A program made the translations under genes and the position numbers. A model generated the notes under the pieces. It did not search any database. It saw only the letters and a list, made by a program, of their open reading frames with translations, and was not told the origin of the DNA. From an uncultured Pirellula sp. (GTDB lineage: Bacteria; Planctomycetota; Planctomycetia; Pirellulales; Pirellulaceae), in contig CAITIF010000195.1 in NCBI GenBank assembly GCA_903892365.1, positions 1-7,541 on the forward strand: a stretch of DNA of 7,541 nucleotides. Direction: 5' to 3'. Positions 1-5,299 of the stretch are shown here, piece by piece. Every line of letters begins with the position of its first letter. Position 1 is the first letter of the stretch.

Positions 1-3000
1 ATTCCAAGATGCCATTCGAGAACATCTTCGATTGTCGCAAAGCGTTGTACTTACCAAGCGAGCGGAAGTCTTGCTGGAGAACGCTATTCGCGATAAAGAC
101 TATCAGGGCTTCTCTCGAGCCTTGTTCTCCATGCAAGATGCCATCGATTTATGGTCCGACAATGAAGTTGCCAAAGAAGGTCTTCAGCAGACTCGGATTG
201 CCTACGGACAGTGCGCCATCGAACGCGGTGATTACGATTTGTGCCTTCAAACGGTTGACCCGAGCGTCGACGCCGAAGCTGATCTTTACAAAAATGCAAC
301 GCGACTCAAGTCGGAGGTTACTCAACGAGCAACCCGAGTCAAGCTTCTTCGCAGGGTATTGGCCGGTGTCATCATTGTTGCTGGAACTGCGTTGACTCTA
401 GCAACCCTTTACGCTCGTCGCCAAACCACGATTGCGATCCAAGAAAAAGCACGGGCCGTCGATGCAGCCAAAGCGGAGAAAGATGCACGCGAGGAAGAGG
501 CAGCAGCTAAACGAATTGCCATCGATGAACGAAATCGTGCTCAACAAGCCGCCGAAGATGAAAGGATTGCACGCAATCAAGAAGAAATTGCGAAAAAGGT
601 AGCGAATCAAGAGCGTGATCGCGCGGTCGAGGCACAGCGATTGGAGCAAGAAGCCAAGATCCAAGAAATGCGAGCGCGTGAACAAGCCGTTGCATCCGAG
701 CAGAATGCAAAGATCTCAGAACAGAAAGCCATCGCCTCTGAAAAGGTAGCGTCACAAAATGCTCGATTCGCCTTGCTGGGTAGTTTCCAATCTGGCATCA
801 ATCTTGCTCTCAACCAGTCCAATCAGTTTGACGTTGTGCGAAGCGAACAACTCCTTAGCGAAATTTCTGCCATGGAGTCAAGCCTTTACAGTGCTCAGTC
901 TAAGCCGTCCCTGACCAGCTGGGCATCTCGTCGAATTCAATTGCTGAATAACATCGACCTTCCAAGAATCAAAGTCGACAGTGCGGTAACTTCGCTTCGC
1001 ATCGCAGCGAATTTAAAAGTCGCGACGATCGGTACTGCAAATGGCAGAGTTCACAGGATCGACTTGAGCCAGGAAGCGGATCCTTTGCATGTAATGGATT
1101 CGATCGATCTTGCATCTCCAATCCAAGCTGTCGCCATCGCACCCGATGGAAACGTGGTGATGATTGCAACACAGAAGAATGAGACCAACCATTCGGTGCA
1201 TTCGTGGAATACGATTACCAAGGCTCGCTCGCCAATCGAGATGCTGGAACGTAGAGAACTGCAAGAGCTGGGAATGAGTCCAGACGGAAAATGGTGTATT
1301 GGCGGAGTGAATGGTGGTTTGTGGGTATGGGAACGAAAAGAAGATGATTCGCAACCGAGGCCCTTTCTGTTGGATTGCCGAGGCAAACTGACAAGCCTTC
1401 AGTTTCTCAGCAAGGACTCAAGCGACGTGTTCGGCTTGGCTCAACTTCCTAACATGACTCAAGTTGCATTTCTTGCAAATCTGGAACTCCGCACTCTCCA
1501 GTTGCTGACGATGCCGCCAGGTATGGAAACAACTGTGACGGCAGCCGCGTCGTCCCCTTCCAAGGAATCCATCTACCTTGGAACCAACGACGGACGTTTA
1601 TTGGTCGCAGCGATCGAGCCAAAAGTTCGCGCAACTTCGGTCCAAGCAAAGAACGTATCCTTCAAGGCAAGTTCGACGGAATCGCTCCGCGTCGTTGGTG
1701 AAGTTATGCCTAAAAAACATGCGACGGCCATTCGCGAAATCGTACTTCACGGCGATGGTACGATGATCACAAGCGGCGACGAACCGGTGGCATTCGTTTG
1801 GAAAACCGAAAATGGAAATCAAGTTGCCTATGTTAGCTTCCTGAACGGCTTGCAGGGGAATGTCACATCCGCCCAATTTCTACATACCAGTAACGATGTC
1901 ATCGGTTGTGACAATCTTGGCAACATCATCCGATGGAACATTGCGAATCAAGAAGCTCGCCGCATGCTGAGCAGCAATACGGTACAGCAGTTACGGAATC
2001 AATCGCTCTCGAAAGAAGGGATTCTTGAAAGCGTCGACCGGGATGGTGTACTACTTTCTGGCATCAGAAGCGACAAGATCGCGGATGCAATGGTTAGTTA
2101 TGTTGGGCACACACCCAAAGCACGATTAACTGATATGGCTGTTGGCTCAAGGCATCCCTGGGTTGCAACGGTCGCTTCCCTTCCTCGTGATTCATCCATT
2201 GCCCAGTCGTCGCCTGTCGCGAATACCGAGGTTTGCATCTGGGACCTTGCGAGCCAATCCATGACGAATCGATTGCAATTCCAATCGAGAGGAGCCTGTC
2301 GAATTGAGTTCACCGATGGTGACGATTCCCTCGTTGTGGGCGATGGCGAAAAGACTTTCGTGCTGTCATCCAGCTCTGGTGCAGATGTCCAAATCGAATC
2401 GCGTTTTGGTACTTCGATCGCAGTGGCTCATCCAACTCAAAAATCGTTCTGTGCTCATATCGCATCTTCAGGATCCGTTCAAATCGTGGACTCGACAGAT
2501 GCGTCATCCTGGGACAATCCGCAATATCGCGAATTTGATATCGCGATCAATAGCCAGTTTGTTCCGATCGAAGCCGCTTGGTCGTTGGACGGGAAACAAC
2601 TTTTTATCGTTTTTGAAAATGGCCGAATAGCGAGACTCGCTTGGGATGGAGCGAAGCTGGATGGACTTAGTTGGTCGGACTCGGACAAGTCGATCCAATC
2701 TACAGAGCAGCAAGAACCTTGGCGGTTTTTGGATATGGCGGTCGAAGCGTTTGATCCAAACACGGACAGAATCAAGGTAGTCGTCCGGTCATCGGATGCA
2801 TCCGCCGAATGCAATTTTGTTCAGCTCAACTGGACTCGTAGCGCGTCCAAGCCGGTGCTTGACCGCAAGGAATCGTTCCAGAAAAGTGTACGTATCATGC
2901 CACTGGAATCTGATCCGGTACCCGAATCGAAAATGAATCTCGCCGTGGAAAGCGATCGAATCCTGGACATCCAATCGTTGAACTCAAAGCACTCCATCTT

Positions 3001-3892
3001 GGTTGATCCCATGGGAGCGGTCTATCGGTTCGACAAAGATTCGTGGAGCCTAGTCGTGGGGCGCCCACTATGTTTACGAGCGGCCCGTTCCATGATGCAA
3101 GAACGGTGGGTCACGATGCACGAGCTTGGGCTTGTGATGGTGGCGCTAAAATCGCACGGGGATCTATACCATTGGCAGAAAGTACAGCACCCGTTTCAAT
3201 CGGTGGCGGAAGCGTGCTTGTCACCCGATGGAAAACAATTGGCGATCGTAGGTATGCTTGCGAACCAAAAATCACAATTGTTGCGTTGGAACATCGAGGA
3301 ATCGAATCAGTTACAAGAATCGCACCAACCAGCAGTCGATGGGGTACTGTTCGCCAGTTGGCACCCTCAGGGTGAAGGACTACTGGTTCTCAACCAAGAT
3401 GGGAAATGGAACCTCGTCAGCGAATCCGGCGAAAGCGAGCCATTGGCTACCAGCAATTGGACATCTAGTGCCACGGGCTCGGGTTTTGCACCGGATCTGG
3501 CTGGAGTCAGATGGCTTCAAGAACCGTGGCTGCCAGAAACAAAGAATCGATGGCATGTGGCTATTTTATCGCACCAACCCAAAGGGAGCCGGATCGATTT
3601 TGTCAGTCTTGACCCCAGTTCCAACGAAAGCTTTTCACCAATCCTGTCTACATCGAAAATCACATCGTTCGGGACTTCACCGAACGAGAACTTGCTTGCG
3701 ATTGGCGATGAGAATGGAACGTTGGGCGTGTGGTTTGCTGCACCAAGTTTAGATCGGGGCGCTCGAGAACTGTTCACGTTGCCTGGGCATCGCGGTGCAG
3801 CGATTGGCCAAGTCAGTTTTTCGGACGATGGGAATGCGATCCTGTCGAGCGATATCAACCGTAAGAGTATCTTATGGAAGAGTGTTAAGTAA
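1..3892 (+). CDS. Membrane-anchored coiled-coil/WD40-repeat protein, probable C-terminal part of a Ser/Thr protein kinase (5' partial)
   Basis: The frame is open from base 2 to a TAA at 3890-3892, giving 1296 visible residues (numbered from base 2). No start is credible here: codons before the TTG at 32 continue the same helical pattern, so the gene begins upstream. Residues 1-110 are helical and TPR-like (for example GDYDLCLQTVDP). A hydrophobic segment at about 119-137, flanked by arginines, is a single membrane helix. Residues 141-255 form an Ala/Glu/Lys/Gln/Arg-rich coiled coil. From about 325 to the end there are some 18-20 degenerate beta-propeller blades, the clearest being AIAPDGN, GMSPDGKW, EVCIWDLAS, CLSPDGKQL and the last one, LPGHRGAAIGQVSFSDDG. 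This order matches planctomycete Ser/Thr kinases with C-terminal WD40 repeats. In that family the kinase lies in the cytoplasm and the propellers outside the membrane, where they are presumed to sense or bind protein partners. The kinase domain is not in the window, so kinase identity is inferred; a non-kinase WD40 protein is the alternative. The gene converges on the DUF1501 gene and overlaps its end. Confidence 0.85.
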   Translation, partial: FQDAIREHLRLSQSVVLTKRAEVLLENAIRDKDYQGFSRALFSMQDAIDLWSDNEVAKEGLQQTRIAYGQCAIERGDYDLCLQTVDPSVDAEADLYKNATRLKSEVTQRATRVKLLRRVLAGVIIVAGTALTLATLYARRQTTIAIQEKARAVDAAKAEKDAREEEAAAKRIAIDERNRAQQAAEDERIARNQEEIAKKVANQERDRAVEAQRLEQEAKIQEMRAREQAVASEQNAKISEQKAIASEKVASQNARFALLGSFQSGINLALNQSNQFDVVRSEQLLSEISAMESSLYSAQSKPSLTSWASRRIQLLNNIDLPRIKVDSAVTSLRIAANLKVATIGTANGRVHRIDLSQEADPLHVMDSIDLASPIQAVAIAPDGNVVMIATQKNETNHSVHSWNTITKARSPIEMLERRELQELGMSPDGKWCIGGVNGGLWVWERKEDDSQPRPFLLDCRGKLTSLQFLSKDSSDVFGLAQLPNMTQVAFLANLELRTLQLLTMPPGMETTVTAAASSPSKESIYLGTNDGRLLVAAIEPKVRATSVQAKNVSFKASSTESLRVVGEVMPKKHATAIREIVLHGDGTMITSGDEPVAFVWKTENGNQVAYVSFLNGLQGNVTSAQFLHTSNDVIGCDNLGNIIRWNIANQEARRMLSSNTVQQLRNQSLSKEGILESVDRDGVLLSGIRSDKIADAMVSYVGHTPKARLTDMAVGSRHPWVATVASLPRDSSIAQSSPVANTEVCIWDLASQSMTNRLQFQSRGACRIEFTDGDDSLVVGDGEKTFVLSSSSGADVQIESRFGTSIAVAHPTQKSFCAHIASSGSVQIVDSTDASSWDNPQYREFDIAINSQFVPIEAAWSLDGKQLFIVFENGRIARLAWDGAKLDGLSWSDSDKSIQSTEQQEPWRFLDMAVEAFDPNTDRIKVVVRSSDASAECNFVQLNWTRSASKPVLDRKESFQKSVRIMPLESDPVPESKMNLAVESDRILDIQSLNSKHSILVDPMGAVYRFDKDSWSLVVGRPLCLRAARSMMQERWVTMHELGLVMVALKSHGDLYHWQKVQHPFQSVAEACLSPDGKQLAIVGMLANQKSQLLRWNIEESNQLQESHQPAVDGVLFASWHPQGEGLLVLNQDGKWNLVSESGESEPLATSNWTSSATGSGFAPDLAGVRWLQEPWLPETKNRWHVAILSHQPKGSRIDFVSLDPSSNESFSPILSTSKITSFGTSPNENLLAIGDENGTLGVWFAAPSLDRGARELFTLPGHRGAAIGQVSFSDDGNAILSSDINRKSILWKSVK
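356..412 (+). other. Single transmembrane helix of the WD40-repeat protein
   Basis: About 19 uncharged residues (VLAGVIIVAGTALTLATLY region) sit between KLLRR on the N-terminal side and ARRQ on the C-terminal side. The basic stretch before the helix (QRATRVKLLRR) favours the N-terminal part being cytoplasmic and the coiled coil plus propellers being outside, by the positive-inside rule. The arginines just after the helix weaken that argument. No other segment of the visible protein is hydrophobic enough to cross the membrane. Confidence 0.8.
422..766 (+). other. Membrane-proximal coiled-coil stalk of the WD40-repeat protein
   Basis: About 115 residues are dominated by A, E, K, Q and R, with no proline or glycine. 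Loosely repeated units of the type AAEDERIARNQEE, KKVANQERDRAVEAQ and ASEQNAKISEQKAIASEK recur. Such a stretch should form a long continuous helix, probably a dimeric coiled coil, separating the membrane from the propellers. Comparable Ala/Glu-rich helices are common between the membrane helix and WD40 repeats in planctomycete kinases. The likely role is as a spacer or dimerisation element; this is inferred from composition, not from a named domain match. Confidence 0.75.
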
Positions 3893-5285
3893 GAATATCT
3901 CGGATGACGTTTCCATGAACGTCGGTTAGTCGAAAATCTCGGCCAGCATAACGATAGGTCAGTTTTTCGTGATCGAAACCAAGTAGATGCAGAATGGTCG
4001 CGTGCAGATCGTGGACACTGGTGGGCTTTTCGACCGCTTTGAATCCAAACTCGTCGGTTGCTCCGTACACAGTTCCCCCGCGAATGCCGCCACCTGCCAT
4101 CCAAACGGTAAAACCGTAATGATTGTGGTCACGTCCCGATCCACCTTCGGAAACAGGGGTTCGACCAAATTCTCCACCCCAGATCACGAGTGTATCGTCC
4201 AGCATGCCTCGCTGTTTAAGATCGGTCAGCATGGCAGCTAGGGGTTGATCCAGCTGCCCACATTGCGTCTTAAGGTTATTGGCGATATCACCATGATGGT
4301 CCCACGGCTGGCCAGCACCGTGCCAAAGCTGAACATAACGCACTCCCCGCTCCAGCAACCGGCGCGCGATAAGAGTTTGTCGTCCATGAACACTTTCGCC
4401 ATACATTTCCCGCGTATGCGCGGTTTCTTGCTGAATGTCGAATGCATCGGAGGCTTCCATTTGCATACGAAACGCAAGCTCGAAGGATTGGATGCGAGCT
4501 TCGAGTCTCGGGTCGCTTCGCTGTGCCATGTGCAACGAATTTATCTGGCGTACCAAGTCCAATTGCTGACGCTGAGTTTCCTGGGACGCGTGGCTGCTGC
4601 GGATATTCTCAATGAGCTTTTCGATTTGGCTGTGTTGAGGATCAACAAAGGTTCCTTGGTACGCTCCCGGCAAAAAGCCCGATTGCCAGTTCGCTTTGTC
4701 CGATACTGGGTATCCACCTGGACACATAGCGAGAAATCCAGGTAAGTTTTGGTTCTCGCTTCCCAATCCATACAACGTCCAGGATCCAACGCTAGGGCGG
4801 GGTTGGACCGAATCGCCGCAGTTCATCAACATCAACGAAGGCTCATGATTAGGAACCTGAGCGTACATGGAGCGGATCACGGCGATCTCATCCACATGCT
4901 CGGCCGTCTTAGAAAACAGATCGCTAACCTCAATTCCACTTTGCCCGTACTTTTTGAATGGAAACGCGGAGGGGAGCAACCCACCCGTTTTGCGTTCCGT
5001 CGGCAGTGGTGATGGTATTGGCTGACCGGCGAACTTTGCCAACATAGGCTTCGGGTCGAACGTGTCGACATGTGAAGGCCCACCATTTAAGAAAAAGTGG
5101 ACGACTCGTTTTGCCTTCGCGGCAAAATGAGGAAGCTTTGGTGCAAGTGGTTGTTTACCTGAGTCGGTTCCTTGTGCGAATGCGACGCTGCCAGGATTGG
5201 AGACAAGGCCAGCTAAGCCTAACATTCCAAGCCCAACACCACTCGACTGCAGCATTGTCCGTCGATCAATGATTCTTTCATTCAT
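3885..5285 (-). CDS. DUF1501 family protein with twin-arginine-type signal peptide
   Basis: This is a complete gene of 466 residues from ATG at 5285 to TAA at 3885-3887, a usual length for the family. The ATG is chosen because a GAG-type ribosome site lies 8 bases before it and it begins a normal signal peptide; an in-frame TTG at 5300 would add only five residues. Residues 1-37 hold DRRTML, a hydrophobic stretch and a plausible AFA cleavage site before Q38, as in Tat substrates. Family landmarks follow: FFLNGGPSHVDTFDPKP (64-80), RSMYAQVPNHEP (138-149), a histidine-rich QLWHGAGQPWDHHGD (319-333), VIWGGEFGRTP (367-377), GRDHNHYGFTVWMAGGG (384-400) and the C-terminal YAGRDFRLTDVHG. DUF1501 is related to the sulfatase/alkaline phosphatase-like fold, and the conserved Asp and His residues suggest metal binding, but no reaction is established. 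It lies 11 bases after the DUF1553 gene and is probably co-transcribed and translationally coupled with it. Its product is expected outside the cytoplasmic membrane. Confidence 0.95.
   Translation of the reverse strand: MNERIIDRRTMLQSSGVGLGMLGLAGLVSNPGSVAFAQGTDSGKQPLAPKLPHFAAKAKRVVHFFLNGGPSHVDTFDPKPMLAKFAGQPIPSPLPTERKTGGLLPSAFPFKKYGQSGIEVSDLFSKTAEHVDEIAVIRSMYAQVPNHEPSLMLMNCGDSVQPRPSVGSWTLYGLGSENQNLPGFLAMCPGGYPVSDKANWQSGFLPGAYQGTFVDPQHSQIEKLIENIRSSHASQETQRQQLDLVRQINSLHMAQRSDPRLEARIQSFELAFRMQMEASDAFDIQQETAHTREMYGESVHGRQTLIARRLLERGVRYVQLWHGAGQPWDHHGDIANNLKTQCGQLDQPLAAMLTDLKQRGMLDDTLVIWGGEFGRTPVSEGGSGRDHNHYGFTVWMAGGGIRGGTVYGATDEFGFKAVEKPTSVHDLHATILHLLGFDHEKLTYRYAGRDFRLTDVHGNVIRDILT
3906..3923. 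repeat. Short inverted repeat near the convergent gene ends
   Basis: GACGTT at 3906-3911 and AACGTC at 3918-3923 form a perfect 6-bp stem with a 6-base loop. It begins 13 bases after the + strand stop codon and lies inside the last codons of the DUF1501 gene (the DVHGNVI region). It has no T-tract after it on either strand, so it is at best a weak hairpin in the + transcript. A chance product of coding sequence is equally possible. Confidence 0.3.
5175..5285 (-). other. Twin-arginine-type signal peptide of the DUF1501 protein
   Basis: The first 37 codons encode two adjacent arginines (residues 8-9, in DRRTML), a glycine- and leucine-rich core (GVGLGMLGLAGLV) and an A-x-A site, AFA before Q38. 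The arrangement fits export of a folded, possibly metal-loaded protein by the Tat system. The motif lacks the consensus phenylalanine after the arginine pair (T-M-L instead of x-F-L), which is a common variation in this family. Confidence 0.75.
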
Positions 5286-5293
5286 AGAAATTT

Positions 5294-5299
5294 CTCTCA
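5294..5299 (-). promoter_or_regulatory. Ribosome binding site for the DUF1501 gene, overlapping the upstream stop codon
   Basis: On the minus strand TGAGAG lies 8 bases before the ATG at 5285. Its first three bases are the stop codon of the DUF1553 gene. The GAG core is a modest match to the Shine-Dalgarno consensus. The overlap suggests that ribosomes finishing the upstream gene restart here. This site favours the ATG over the TTG at 5300, which itself overlaps the same stop codon. Confidence 0.55.

Noticed and set aside
32..34. TTG at 32 as the start of the long + strand gene
   Set aside because: The frame is open to the window edge, and the ten codons before it (FQDAIREHLR) continue the helical pattern seen in this protein family. 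A start just before a truncated TPR-like region is implausible.
3258..3752. A 164-codon + strand open frame in a second frame of the WD40 gene
   Set aside because: The main frame continues intact through the region with blade-like repeats; the alternative translation is basic and low in hydrophobic pattern.
3862..3874. Small hairpin TAAGA-GTA-TCTTA near the end of the + strand gene
   Set aside because: The stem is only 5 bp, AT-rich, lies before the stop codon and lacks a T-tract, so it is not a credible terminator.
3861..3900. Near-perfect direct repeat (GTAAGAGTATCT at 3861 and GTAAGAATATCT at 3889) spanning the gene ends
   Set aside because: By a rough estimate, about one 11-of-12 match at such a short distance is expected by chance in a window of this size. 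It has no inverted symmetry with a known element.
3517..4104. A 195-codon minus-strand open frame across the convergent gene ends
   Set aside because: It overlaps the end of the DUF1501 gene in another frame and the WD40 gene antisense. Its translation is rich in R, S, H and W with no recognisable domain, as expected of an out-of-frame shadow.
4245..4745. A 166-codon + strand open frame opposite the DUF1501 gene
   Set aside because: The minus-strand frame has strong family motifs throughout this stretch. The + translation has no domain features, and no convincing ribosome site was noted.
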